A stretch of 43,237 nt of DNA from an uncultured Thermogutta sp. (GCA_937128505.1 CAKZMM010000151.1:1-43237); one strand, 5' to 3'. Positions 1-9,425 are shown, numbered from the stretch's first letter. Made by a program: numbers and translations. Notes: generated from the sequence alone by a model not told the origin.

Positions 1-1467
1 TAAGGTACTAAAGCTGTGGGTTGGCCGTCGGCTCTCGCCTCAGTTTACAACCAAATTTCGGTTCTGGTCGCTCTGATTTGTTTCGGCTTTCTGTTTTCCC
101 TTACCAATCAAATTCTGTTAATGTTTCCCCGTGGGCCGCCGCGACGGCTCTGTAGGATGCTGGTGCCCATACCAAAATTCGTAGGTAATACCATCCGGAG
201 GACTGTCGCTCGCCGTAGCGGGCCCACTGGTTGTGCGAAAGTCACAAGAGGAAGGAGCACGCCAATAAAGGGAGTAAGAGGAGATAGGCGGTAACCGAAT
301 TATAATCTAAAAACTAAACAACAGAGACTTTCGCAACTGTTCGTTGAAAAGTTTTGCAATAGTAATAGCATCTGGAAATCTTGATGTAAAAACTCCCTGG
401 AACCAACGTTGAGTGAACCCAAGATAAAATCTTTTAGTGTTCGTGATCTATCTTCTAGTGCTCGTGATCTATCTTCGGCCGTTACATGGTTCAAACGCCC
501 GCCAAGCTGAACAGGCACTAAATCTCACCCGTGCCTCGCCGACAACGATGATGCAAGCCGCGGGTGGCGGTCAATCTGAAATCAGCTGGGCTATAGGTAA
601 ATTGACGCTGAGCAACTATTTTGGGACCAAGCAATCATGCTTGAAATTGCAAAATTTGTAACTCTTGGCTAGGAAGTTAGCCTATGTTTCGGATCTTTGA
701 TAATTTTCAGCGAAAACTTTGTTTCATAACGAACTCGTGTACAACAAAAGGGCAGTTTACACCGGAAACGGCGGCCTCCTCCGGCCAAAATCGTCTGCGC
801 GAATGATGCAATGTATTGAAATCTCGTAAAGATGCCTCATTTCTTCAAAACGCACACTTACACATTACCTTGTTTTAGACTTACCAGCTTCGGTGTATTG
901 TCAAGTACGGTCGCAACTTCATTCGGCGTTTCAACTTTATCCCCGATACGACAACCAACAAAAACCGAAATCCTGCCGGGTTTCAGCCGGAGCACTCAAC
1001 TCGCCCCGGACCTCTTACCCAGCGGGATCCTGCCGGTGGCCGCTAAGATCTGACCCATCAACTCCGTCAAGTTTAGATCTTTAGATACCTTAATTTGCTT
1101 TGGATCCTTCAAAGCAGGACTTCTATCGCGTTAGGGTGCCGGTTACATTTTCGAGAGCTGCGCAGAATCATTGAGTGACCACGCACATTAGTTTGCCATG
1201 AACACACAAAAAGGCGACGGTCGACTCGGCCCCTGCCGGCCCCGGCCATGCGGGGGTGATGACCTCCAACCCCTGAACCAAAAGACGCTCCGCAGGCCGG
1301 CCCCGGCCATACGGCGGTGACGAAGCGATGACCTATTATTCCTGTTATTCCTGACAAACCTTTTAACGTTGTCTCCCAAACTTATAGTCAAACTTATAGT
1401 GGTGCATTTGAGATTCAAACACACCAAGAAACTTTACTTTCTCTGCAAGTTAACAGAGGATTAATTG
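1..1467. other. gene-free stretch upstream of ileS
   Basis: No reading frame here has recognisable protein features, a convincing ribosome binding site or codon use like the neighbouring genes; the short open frames on both strands overlap each other in a random way. Visible structure is limited to a pair of near-identical GC-rich repeats (1235-1320, listed separately), a short direct repeat of ACTTATAGT around 1380-1400 and the ileS ribosome binding site at 1456-1460. No T-box core sequence was seen ahead of ileS. Confidence 0.6.
1235..1320 (+). CRISPR. possible two-repeat CRISPR remnant (type I-E-like)
   Basis: Two 25-nt copies at 1235-1259 and 1296-1320 differ at two positions and start exactly 61 nt apart, the period expected for a type I-E array. 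The core CCCCGGCCATGCGGGG has the same length and palindromic layout as the E. coli-type repeat core and is followed by GTGA. The second copy has lost part of the palindrome (CGGCGG instead of CGGGGG). No cas genes are near, and no third copy is visible 61 nt to either side. A chance GC-rich duplication cannot be excluded. Confidence 0.35.
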
Positions 1468-4400
1468 ATGTTTCGGCCAGTGGACAGCTCGCCGTCATTT
1501 CCGGCGATTGAAAGCAAAATCCTCAGATTTTGGCGCGAAAATCGGATTTACGACAAATCTTTGGAAGCCCGACGCGGAGGGCCCGCGTTTGTGTTTTATG
1601 AAGGGCCCCCAACGGCCAACGGTCTACCCCATCCGGGACACTGCTTGACCCGGGCAATCAAAGACCTCTTTCCGCGGTATCGCACCATGCGGGGCTATTA
1701 CTGTGAAAGGAAGGCAGGCTGGGATACCCATGGGCTGCCAGTGGAAGTGGAGGTTTGCAAAGAGCTCGGCTTGACCTCAAAAGCCGATATCGAGCGGTAC
1801 GGTATTCAGTCCTTTGTCGAGAAGTGTTTGGAAAGCGTCTTTCGCTACACTAAAGAATGGGAACAACTTACGGAGCGAATCGGGTTTTGGATTCACCTGG
1901 ATCAGGCCTACGTCACGTGCCACCAAAACTATGTGGAAAGTGTGTGGTGGGCTCTGAAGACACTTTTCGATCGAGGGTTGCTTTACCAAGGCTACAAGAT
2001 CGTGTGGTGGTGGGCCCAAGGGGGAACGGTACTTTCTTCGGCCGAAGTGGGGCAGGGCTACCGGCTGGTGGCCGATCCAAGCGTGTACGTTCGGCTTCCG
2101 CTGATGGATGAACCGGACGTGGACCTTCTAGTTTGGACCACCACACCGTGGACCTTGCCGTGCAATCAGTTTGCAGCAGTTCGGGCGGACTTGGAGTACA
2201 GCTTGGTCCAGATCGAAGGAGATTCCAGGAAAGTGATTTTGGCCTCGGCGATGGTGGACACGGTTATGAGCAAGGCCGGGGCTAAGTACAAGGTGGAAAG
2301 GACCTTCTTTGGGGCCGAGTTAGTCGGCCGCCGGTATCGGCCGCCGTTTGACTACTATTGGCGTTCGCAAGGGAGCAAACGGGGGCGGCTTCGCACCGGC
2401 GGTGCTGAGCCGATTGCATGGCGGGTTGTGGTAGCAGAGTTCGTCACCGTGGAGACCGGCACCGGGGTGGTGCATCAAGCTCCCGCCTTCGGCGAGGTAG
2501 ACTACGAGTTGCTTTTGGCAGAACAAGCCCGGTTTGTGGAGGGGGAGGGTCCACCGCTACTGTGCGGAGTGGCTCCGGACGGAACGTTTACCGAGGAGAT
2601 TAGCGACTACCGTGGTCGCTGGGTCAAGGATGCCGATCCGGATATTATTCGCGCGCTCAAGGATCGGGGCATTCTTTTCCATCAGGAGCAATATCTTCAC
2701 GAATATCCCTTCTGTTGGCGGGCAGAAGAAGATCCCCTGATTCAGTACCCTAGGCGGAGCTGGTTCATCCGTACCCGGCAATTCCGGGAGCAACTTTTGG
2801 CGAACAATCGTCAGATCGATTGGCTACCTCCGGAGATTCGCGATGGCCGGTTCGGCAACTTCCTGGAAACCAATGTCGACTGGGCCCTGAGTCGGGAGCG
2901 ATATTGGGGGACTCCGCTACCCATTTGGGTCTGCGAAGCCACCGGATATGCCGAAGCTATTGCCAGCTATGAGGAATTGCTAAGCAAACCGGACGTACAA
3001 GGGGTAGAGATCTGGCTTGAATGTAAACGGCAGCGCCCTGAATTGTCCGAACACCTAAAGGTGCACAAGCCTTTCATCGATGCGATCACCTACGCATCGC
3101 CGAAGGTACCCGGGGCGCGGATGCGACGAGTGCCGGATGTGATTGATTGCTGGTTCGATTCCGGCGCGATGCCCTTTGCCCAGTGGGGGTATCCGCATGA
3201 ACCGGGATCTCGGGAACGATTTGCGGGACAATTTCCGGCGGACTTTATCAGCGAAGCTATCGACCAAACACGGGGTTGGTTTTACAGTCTACTGGCCATT
3301 AGTACGCTGCTTTTCGGCGAGGGAATCGCTCGGCCGAAGACAAACGGCGGGCAAGCCAATGGCGATTGCCCCGTGGTGCCGTGGCCGCACCCCTATCGGC
3401 ACTGCGTCGTGCTGGGCCTCATGCTCGCGGAATGGTGGGAAAGTGCCGATGGGAAGCGGCGATTCCTCACGGAGCAAGAAGCTCGGGCTGCCTGCGGGAC
3501 AAAAGTCGTCCGAAAAGTCGGCAAGATGTCAAAGCATCTGAAAAACTATCGCCCACCGCAAGACATCTTCGATGTCTATGGGGCCGATGCCTTGCGGTGG
3601 TATTTCTTCGCCAATCAACCGCCGTGGAATTCGATCATCTACAGCGAGCAAGCCATTAAAGATTCGCTATCTGAATTTCTCCTGCGGCTTTGGAATGTTT
3701 ATAGCTTCTTTGTGATTTACGCCAATATCGACGGTTTCGATCCCGCGGCCCGGCTTCCGAAAACGGTCAGCGAGCTTGGCCGTGATGAATTGATGAAGGC
3801 TGAAGGTTTTCGGGCCGTGCACGAGCGGGGAGAGCTGGATCGCTGGATTCTAGGCGAGCTGCATCGCACCACGGGGGCGGTGATCGAAGCAATGGATCGG
3901 TATGATAGTTTCTCTGCCTGCTCGCGACTCGGTGGGTTTTTAGACGCCCTGTCAAACTGGTATGTGCGGCGGAGTCGAGCCCGGTTTTGGTCCAGTGAAG
4001 CCTCGAGCGATAAATGGGATGCTTATTGGACGCTGTATGAGTGCCTGATAACTCTTTGCAAATTGGTCGCTCCTTTCGTCCCCTTTACAGCCGAGGCAAT
4101 GTGGCGCAACCTGGCAGTCGAGGCGATTGGCCCCAGTGTTAAAGAAAGTGTTCATTTGTGTAGTTATCCGGAGCCAGCGGCAGAATTGATCGACGAGGAG
4201 CTTTCGGCCCAGATGGCCTTGGTGCGGGAAGTGGTTTCCCTGGGTCGGAGTGCCCGAATGGCAGCCAAGGTGAAGGTACGTCAGCCGCTGCGTCGGATCG
4301 AGGTTGCGCTGGCGGAACGCCGGTATCAGGGGTGGCTGGAAAATCATCGGTCTATCATCACGGAAGAGCTGAATGTAAAAGAGATGCATCTGTGCGAGCG

Positions 4401-4971
4401 GGCCGATCAGTTTGTGCAGTACACCATTTTACCGGATTGGAAGAAATTAGGACCGCGGCTTGGGAAGCTGCTGCTGGCCGTCAAGCAAGTCTTGTCGGAA
4501 GCAGATCCCACCAGTTTCCTGCGGCAATTGGAGGCTAATGGAGGCGTTCGCCTTACGATCGGTGATCAAGTAGTTGATTTGACGGCGGACGAGGTGCAGG
4601 TACGGCTTCAGGCGAAGCCGGGATGGGCCGCGGCACAGGGCAAGCAAGCCGTGGTGGTCCTGTCGACGGAATTGGACGAATCGTTGCTGGCCGAAGGAAT
4701 CGCACGCGAATTTACCCATCTGGTGAACACCTGCCGCAAGGAAGCTGGGTGCCAGTATACCGATCGAATACGGTTAGGCTTCCGTTGCGAAGATCGTCGC
4801 ACGGTTGAGGCAATTCAGGCGCATCGCCAGTATATTGAAAAGGAGACTCTGGCGGTTGAGATGATAGCCGACCGGATTCCGGACACTCCCCCGATCAGTG
4901 TTCGTATTGGCGATCAGCCCGTTGAGATTTATCTACAGGTGGTGGAACGGGGAGACCGCAGTTTAGCCTGA
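1468..4971 (+). CDS. ileS: isoleucine--tRNA ligase, eukaryote-like type
   Basis: Charges tRNA-Ile with isoleucine in the cytoplasm. The protein is 1167 residues, longer than the roughly 930 of the common bacterial form and typical of the second, eukaryote-like class. The class I signature HIGH appears as HPGH at about residues 55-58, and KMSKS as KMSKH at about 686-690. A CP1 editing domain lies between them (the segment WTTTPWTLPCN near residue 225 is typical), followed by the anticodon-binding domain and a DUF5915-like C-terminus. ATG at 1468 is chosen over the in-frame TTG at 1465 because GAGGA at 1456-1460 lies 7 nt upstream of it. It stands alone, with a weak hairpin just after its stop. 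From family knowledge, this class is often less sensitive to mupirocin. Confidence 0.97.
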   Translation: MFRPVDSSPSFPAIESKILRFWRENRIYDKSLEARRGGPAFVFYEGPPTANGLPHPGHCLTRAIKDLFPRYRTMRGYYCERKAGWDTHGLPVEVEVCKELGLTSKADIERYGIQSFVEKCLESVFRYTKEWEQLTERIGFWIHLDQAYVTCHQNYVESVWWALKTLFDRGLLYQGYKIVWWWAQGGTVLSSAEVGQGYRLVADPSVYVRLPLMDEPDVDLLVWTTTPWTLPCNQFAAVRADLEYSLVQIEGDSRKVILASAMVDTVMSKAGAKYKVERTFFGAELVGRRYRPPFDYYWRSQGSKRGRLRTGGAEPIAWRVVVAEFVTVETGTGVVHQAPAFGEVDYELLLAEQARFVEGEGPPLLCGVAPDGTFTEEISDYRGRWVKDADPDIIRALKDRGILFHQEQYLHEYPFCWRAEEDPLIQYPRRSWFIRTRQFREQLLANNRQIDWLPPEIRDGRFGNFLETNVDWALSRERYWGTPLPIWVCEATGYAEAIASYEELLSKPDVQGVEIWLECKRQRPELSEHLKVHKPFIDAITYASPKVPGARMRRVPDVIDCWFDSGAMPFAQWGYPHEPGSRERFAGQFPADFISEAIDQTRGWFYSLLAISTLLFGEGIARPKTNGGQANGDCPVVPWPHPYRHCVVLGLMLAEWWESADGKRRFLTEQEARAACGTKVVRKVGKMSKHLKNYRPPQDIFDVYGADALRWYFFANQPPWNSIIYSEQAIKDSLSEFLLRLWNVYSFFVIYANIDGFDPAARLPKTVSELGRDELMKAEGFRAVHERGELDRWILGELHRTTGAVIEAMDRYDSFSACSRLGGFLDALSNWYVRRSRARFWSSEASSDKWDAYWTLYECLITLCKLVAPFVPFTAEAMWRNLAVEAIGPSVKESVHLCSYPEPAAELIDEELSAQMALVREVVSLGRSARMAAKVKVRQPLRRIEVALAERRYQGWLENHRSIITEELNVKEMHLCERADQFVQYTILPDWKKLGPRLGKLLLAVKQVLSEADPTSFLRQLEANGGVRLTIGDQVVDLTADEVQVRLQAKPGWAAAQGKQAVVVLSTELDESLLAEGIAREFTHLVNTCRKEAGCQYTDRIRLGFRCEDRRTVEAIQAHRQYIEKETLAVEMIADRIPDTPPISVRIGDQPVEIYLQVVERGDRSLA

Positions 4972-5324
4972 CGGCTGCTGAGGGTTGGCTTGACTTTACC
5001 CTCCCGTTGTTATTGATTGAGTTCGGGATGATGCCCGGCGATTGTACTATTAGTGTACTATTAGATCGCGGAAACGCAGATCGGCGGCGAACTATTGCTT
5101 ATTGACAGAGTTTTGCCGATTACCGACAGAGTTTCGTCGCCTTAACCGAACTGTGTTTGCTGAACTCGGTGAATAGGCATCGACCGAAATCGCGATCAAA
5201 ACCTTCGTTCTTGTTTCCGTGTTAAAGCCGCTATTTCTGATTGGTTTTGTTTCTAGAGCCCTGATGTCGGAACATATAAGCACCTGAAGATCTTGGAGAA
5301 TTGAGCTTTCAGAGGGGCTTCACC
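4972..5324. other. gene-free stretch between ileS and the purN-like gene
   Basis: No supported gene. It holds a weak hairpin after ileS (4980-5003) and two short direct repeats, GTACTATTAG near 5045-5064 and GACAGAGTTT near 5105-5133. The purN-like ribosome binding site AGAGGGG is at 5311-5317. Confidence 0.5.
4980..5003 (+). terminator. possible weak terminator after ileS
   Basis: GAGGGT (4980-4985) and ACCCTC (4998-5003) form a 6-bp stem 9 nt after the ileS stop codon. There is no clear T-tract after it, so this may be only a 3' end hairpin. Confidence 0.3.
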
Positions 5325-6005
5325 GTGCCATTCCGGTTCCCACGAAAATCGCCCTTGAAATTAGCGGTGCTGATTTCGGGGACAGGTCGATCCCTGCGAA
5401 ATCTAATCGAAAAGATCAAGGCACGTATTCTCAACGCGGAGATTCATAACGTCATCGCGACGAGCATTCGCGCTCCGGGGCTTCAGTATGCCGAGCAAAA
5501 CCGTCTTCCCATATCATTGGTTTCTCCGCCGGATACCGCTGATGTCAGAAACCCGCCTCAGTTTGGCGAGAATCATTCGTCGGTGTGGTCCTTCAGCGAC
5601 TCAGTCTTTACTTGTTGCCGCCAAGTCGGGGCGGATCTAGTGGTGCTTGCAGGGTATACTCCGAAACTAAAGATCCCTGAGGACTTCGCCTACCGGGTGA
5701 TCACCAGTCACCCGGCTTTAACCCCGGCTTTTTCCGATCCTCAGTTATTCGGTTTACGAGTGCACGAAGCGGTGCTACAGTATGGGGTGAAAATCACGGG
5801 ATGCACGATTCATTTTGTTGACGACAGTGGTCATTGCGGCCCGGTTATCTTTCAGCAGGATATTCCGGTTTTGGAAGATGACACCGTTACTTCGTTGGAA
5901 GCTCGTGTGTTTGCCGTCGAATGTGACCTGCTGCCCCACGCGATCAATTTGATTGCAGCCGGCCGTGTGGAAGTAGAGGGACGGCAGGTCCGAATCCTTC
6001 CCTAA
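5325..6005 (+). CDS. PurN-like phosphoribosylglycinamide formyltransferase, catalytic residues changed
   Basis: Belongs to the PurN family, which transfers a formyl group from 10-formyl-THF to GAR in purine synthesis. Seen: the N-terminal nucleotide-binding motif VLISGTGRSLRNL, the folate-site region LAGYTPKLKIPEDF, and the C-terminal core HFVDDSGHCGPVIFQ. The family triad in E. coli is N106, H108 and D144. Here the aligned motif is ITSHPAL, so Asn becomes Thr while His is kept, and the Asp of the DGGP motif aligns with His (GHCGP). Activity as a GAR transformylase is therefore doubtful. GTG at 5325 is preferred over TTG at 5301 because AGAGGGG sits 7 nt before it; this gives 226 residues. 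It stands alone on the plus strand. It could be a neofunctionalised paralogue or a decaying copy with an intact frame. Confidence 0.8.
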   Translation: MPFRFPRKSPLKLAVLISGTGRSLRNLIEKIKARILNAEIHNVIATSIRAPGLQYAEQNRLPISLVSPPDTADVRNPPQFGENHSSVWSFSDSVFTCCRQVGADLVVLAGYTPKLKIPEDFAYRVITSHPALTPAFSDPQLFGLRVHEAVLQYGVKITGCTIHFVDDSGHCGPVIFQQDIPVLEDDTVTSLEARVFAVECDLLPHAINLIAAGRVEVEGRQVRILP

Positions 6006-6143
6006 GCATCGGCCTCAAACCCAACCACTCTGTACTACGCCGGTTTGAGACTCAGTCCATTGGATTCAGTCCTAGTATCAGGGCAAAATACGCTTCCGTG
6101 ATGTTCGGCCCTTGCTTTCACCGCTTCAGTAAGGAGCGACCCT

Positions 6144-7619
6144 ATGAAGCGACACATCTTTGTTCCCAAAGCGTGCAGTATTGAACCTCGAATTGTAAGC
6201 AACTCTGGGTTTGCCCGCGGGCCGCGCGGATGGGGAATTATCCTTTCGGCGATCATTTCACTGGTCCCCTTCGGCGGCATTGATACTGCGGCGATCGCTC
6301 AGGAACAGAAAGTCGATCAGTCCCGATGGATGGTCGGCTTGGCCCGGTGCGACGTTACGCCCCAGGGACCGATTTGGCTGGCCGGATACGCAGCCCGGAA
6401 CAAGCCGTCTGAAGGGGTATTAGCACCGCTGGAGGCTAAGGCGCTGTGCCTTCAGGACGCGGAAGGAAATCGAGGTTTGCTGTTGACGATGGACCTCATT
6501 GGCTTGCGAAAGGCCGTGGCAGAAAAACTTTGTACTCAGATTACCGAGAAGACGGCGTTGCGTCGCGAGCAAATTCTCCTGAATTACTCACATACCCACA
6601 CTGGACCGGTTCTTGCGTTGACGGCGCCGACGGGTTATTCCATGCCGCCGGAGGCTCAGGAAACGGTTGTGCGGTACACCGAAGACTTGCTTGTTAAACT
6701 CACCGATTTGGCGGTGAGGGCCACCCAAGACCTCAAACCGGCACAACTGGCGTGGGGCAACGGCGTGGCCTCTTTTGCCATGAATCGGCGGGAATTCACC
6801 GATCGAGGCGTGCGAATCGGGGTTAATCCACGCGGTTACGTCGATCGTTGTGTCCCCGTCCTTCGCGTCACAGGCGAAAACGGGCAGTTGCTGGCCGTGG
6901 TTTTCGGATACGCCTGCCACCCCACAACGCTGACCGGACATCATTATGAAATTTCGGGCGACTATGCCGGGTTTGCTCAAGCAAATTTGGAAGCGGAATT
7001 TCCCGACCTTCAAGCTATGTTCATGATCGGCTGTGCAGCAGATGTGAATCCTCATCCGCGGGGCGAAACTCCCCATGCCAAAGAACATGGACAGACGCTT
7101 GCCGCTGCGGTCAAAGAAGTTCTTAGCGGCAGTTTGCAGCCGGTTCGTGGCCCGCTGAAAACGGCTCTGGATTGGACCGAAATCCCGCTTCAAGGCGGGT
7201 ACAGCCGGGAGCAGCTCGAGGCCATGGCCAAAGGGCCAGATTATGTAGCCGGCAATGCCCGACGGATGCTTGAGCTGCTCGATCGAGGCGAAACCTTGGC
7301 GAAAAGTTATCAGGCCCCTCTAGCCGTTTGGCAATTCGGAGATGACCTCACCCTTGTTGCGTTGCCAGGGGAGGTGACCAGCGATTATGTACCGATGATT
7401 GACACGGCCCTCGGGCATCTGAGGCTGTGGATTGCCGCGTATTGCAATGAGGTTTTCGGCTATCTCCCGTCGGCCAAAGTGCTGAAAGAAGGGGGGTATG
7501 AAACCCGCGGCATTATTCCGGAACCGGGATTTTTTGCATTTGAGGCCGAAAAGGTCGTCGTGGACCAGATCCGACAAATGGCTCAGCGGTTAGGGCGGAA
7601 GATCCCGGAGGCGCCTTGA
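6144..7619 (+). CDS. secreted neutral/alkaline ceramidase-like hydrolase
   Basis: 491 residues with an N-terminal hydrophobic export segment (about residues 28-52, ending near AIAQEQ), so it is likely exported. The body matches the neutral ceramidase N-terminal superfamily: NYSHTHTGP carries the first zinc-binding histidines, and ACHPTTLTGHHYEISGDYAG the later metal-site region. In characterised neutral ceramidases the nucleophile is the Ser of a GDVSPN-type motif; here the matching segment reads AADVNPH, so Asn replaces Ser. The protein also lacks the C-terminal domain of the 650-700-residue enzymes. It is probably a zinc hydrolase of related but unknown substrate. The start is supported by AAGGAG 7 nt upstream. 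Confidence 0.85.
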   Translation: MKRHIFVPKACSIEPRIVSNSGFARGPRGWGIILSAIISLVPFGGIDTAAIAQEQKVDQSRWMVGLARCDVTPQGPIWLAGYAARNKPSEGVLAPLEAKALCLQDAEGNRGLLLTMDLIGLRKAVAEKLCTQITEKTALRREQILLNYSHTHTGPVLALTAPTGYSMPPEAQETVVRYTEDLLVKLTDLAVRATQDLKPAQLAWGNGVASFAMNRREFTDRGVRIGVNPRGYVDRCVPVLRVTGENGQLLAVVFGYACHPTTLTGHHYEISGDYAGFAQANLEAEFPDLQAMFMIGCAADVNPHPRGETPHAKEHGQTLAAAVKEVLSGSLQPVRGPLKTALDWTEIPLQGGYSREQLEAMAKGPDYVAGNARRMLELLDRGETLAKSYQAPLAVWQFGDDLTLVALPGEVTSDYVPMIDTALGHLRLWIAAYCNEVFGYLPSAKVLKEGGYETRGIIPEPGFFAFEAEKVVVDQIRQMAQRLGRKIPEAP

Positions 7620-7756
7620 TCGTTTGCGGAGAGTTTTGATACCTGCCTTTCCGCGATCGGGTGTCCTTGCTGATTGCTTCCTGGGCACTTACTGCGAATT
7701 TGTGTGTTCTGTCGGCCGGGGCTTTGATCGGGCAAGTGGATGCCTTCGGGTGCAGT

Positions 7757-7795
7757 GAGGCTGCGGGCGGAATATCGCAACCGTTCGGCAGCCTC
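7757..7795 (+). ncRNA. strong hairpin, part of a candidate structured RNA
   Basis: GAGGCTGC (7757-7764) pairs perfectly with GCAGCCTC (7788-7795) around a 23-nt loop that itself contains CGG/CCG. It lies 160 nt upstream of an intrinsic terminator on the same strand. No known RNA family was recognised; tmRNA and RNase P core motifs were looked for and not found. Confidence 0.3.
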
Positions 7796-7923
7796 GCGCT
7801 TCTTACCTCGAGGTTTCAAGAGGCGGTAAATGGCCACATTGTTGGAATCGGGTTCAGAAGTCAGACCTTCGGGCAGTTTAAATGTCTAAGGAAGGGGCTC
7901 ATTGGGCAGTTTAAGAAACTCGG

Positions 7924-7972
7924 GGTGACGGAGCGGTCCAACATGGTGTCACCGCCCGTCACCGCTTTTTTT
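7924..7972 (+). terminator. Rho-independent terminator
   Basis: GGTGACGG (7924-7931) pairs perfectly with CCGTCACC (7956-7963), with a further CGG/CCG pairing inside, and is followed after GC by seven T residues (7966-7972). It lies about 300 nt after the ceramidase-like gene, which is far for a simple gene end, and suggests a separate RNA or a long 3' UTR. Confidence 0.7.
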
Positions 7973-8051
7973 CGCTTGCAGGTTTCCAGAATTCTTCCAG
8001 GCCGATAAGAGGCCGCGAGTCGTGCAAGCAATCAGCTCATACCCCCCACTT

Positions 8052-8069
8052 TAGGAGCCGAGGCTCCTA
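8052..8069. repeat. perfect 18-bp palindrome
   Basis: TAGGAGCC, GA, GGCTCCTA: 8-bp perfect arms with a 2-nt centre. It could be a protein-binding site or a copy of a dispersed intergenic palindrome; only one full copy was seen in this window. Confidence 0.5.
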
Positions 8070-8407
8070 GGCCCAACGTGCGAAAAGACCGGCATTGGCA
8101 TGCCCCGCTCTCTGGAGGGGCCAAGGTCTTGCAAAGATATCTTTGCGGCTTCTGCCGGGAAAGTTGAATTTTTGGAAGGCGAAAGTTCTCGGCGTTCTAT
8201 CGGATGACCCATCGGGCAAGCAATTCTTAATCCCTCGGGCATCGTTCTGCCGACTTCGAAATGGCAACGAAGTTGGCGCTTTAGCCGGAAGGTATTCGAG
8301 GCACTGGGAGTGAAGCGATCATAAGTACGGGGGTCTTGAGCTGAAAATTTGAACTCCGCAGCAAAGACATAGTCTCACCCCAAAAAATTTCCTGATGGGC
8401 CCGGGGC

Positions 8408-9214
8408 ATGGACCGTCAACTTTTTTCTTTCATCCTGTTTTGTTTCTTGGCCATTTTGGGTCCCGTGGTCTTTATTTCTTTGCCCGACTGGTGGACGAAG
8501 TTACGGGCAGCCTTTTCAGAACCCCCGCCCTCCCCAGCGTCGACGGAAGCTCTTTTATTACCGGTAGGAGATGGAAAGGGGACAGAGGTACCTTTGGCTG
8601 GGTCGATGGTAACCGCCCTCAAACCCGTAACATCGGGGGGGACGGTAGGGGAGACCGTCGGGGCCAGCAAATCGAACGCGGATTCCGGCTTGTTGGAATT
8701 AGCTGATGTGTTTCGTTTCGATTTAACGCCTGAGGAGATCATCGCCCGCCGGCCCCGGGTCACGGCCGTTTCGTCGCATTTAGACCTGCAAGGTTATCGC
8801 ATTCCCCTGGTGACGGGAGCACGTCCGGGTGATTTGGCCGGAGCGGTGACCTATTATTTCAATGCTCGGCACGAGCTTCAGCGAATAACCTTCTCCGGTA
8901 CCACAGGCGACACTTCGCGGCTCATCCAGTTCGTGACCGAACACCACGGGCTGGCCCGCCGAATCACGAAAAGTCCAGGGATCTATCTGTATGAAAGGCC
9001 GAACCTGGCTGACGGTCCAACTAGCCAATTGCTTATTCGGCCTGCACCGGTCTTCTCGGCCGAGAACCCGTACAACCGCTTTCAGCTTGAGCTTCGGCTT
9101 GAAAATCCCGCGATAGAATCCGCGGCCGAAAAACCCAGCATATGGCCGTTTCGCCTGGGGAAATTCTTATCGAAGCTTCTTCCAGGGGGCCAAGACGCGG
9201 AAAAGCCCCTTTAA
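8408..9214 (+). CDS. membrane-anchored hypothetical protein (resembles DUF6690)
   Basis: 268 residues. One N-terminal transmembrane segment (about residues 4-25) is followed by a proline/serine-rich linker (about 35-95) and then a globular domain (about 97-240) with the stretches DLQGYRIPLVTG, AVTYYFNARHELQRITFSGTTGD and LIRPAPVFSAENPYNRFQLELRL. From memory this resembles planctomycete proteins labelled DUF6690, of unknown function; this was not checked. The charge pattern suggests anchoring in the inner membrane with the domain outside the cytoplasm. It is convergent with the diadenylate cyclase gene, so it is not co-transcribed with it. The Shine-Dalgarno sequence is weak. Confidence 0.75.
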   Translation: MDRQLFSFILFCFLAILGPVVFISLPDWWTKLRAAFSEPPPSPASTEALLLPVGDGKGTEVPLAGSMVTALKPVTSGGTVGETVGASKSNADSGLLELADVFRFDLTPEEIIARRPRVTAVSSHLDLQGYRIPLVTGARPGDLAGAVTYYFNARHELQRITFSGTTGDTSRLIQFVTEHHGLARRITKSPGIYLYERPNLADGPTSQLLIRPAPVFSAENPYNRFQLELRLENPAIESAAEKPSIWPFRLGKFLSKLLPGGQDAEKPL

Positions 9215-9360
9215 GTCCTCAAAAACCGTGTGGCTTAACTCGCGGGAAACCGAGAACTTCGCATTTTGCGAGGTTTTTCGAGGTGATACCGGGAATAGTG
9301 ATTCCGCGATCCTTCGGTTTGGAGAAAATCCCCCTCGTTACCCGACGACAGATGGATTAG

Positions 9361-9417
9361 CCCGGGAGCACTTGCCCATCGTGTAGTTGACGCAAGCTCG
9401 TGGGTCCACTCCCCGGG
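9361..9417. terminator. large inverted repeat between convergent genes
   Basis: CCCGGGAG (9361-9368) pairs with CTCCCCGGG (9409-9417) with one bulged C; inside, CTTG pairs with CAAG and CCCA with TGGG. It sits between the 3' ends of two convergent genes and may end both transcripts, but there is no T-tract. Confidence 0.4.
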
Positions 9418-9425
9418 ATAGAAAT

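Larger units (their letters stand above)
7620..8407. other. gene-free stretch with hairpins and a terminator
   Basis: No supported protein gene. The one longer plus-strand frame (7661-8008) runs straight through a strong terminator and has no recognisable features. It holds a perfect 8-bp hairpin at 7757-7795, a decamer GGGCAGTTTA repeated at 7871 and near 7904, an intrinsic terminator at 7924-7972, and a perfect palindrome at 8052-8069. Together the first part may be a small RNA gene or a long 3' UTR. Confidence 0.5.

Noticed and set aside
1300-1467. possible T-box riboswitch ahead of ileS
   Set aside because: The conserved T-box core and a specifier stem were looked for and not seen; there is also no terminator before ileS.
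6588-7193. 201-residue open frame on the minus strand
   Set aside because: Shadow of the ceramidase-like gene; no protein-like motif.
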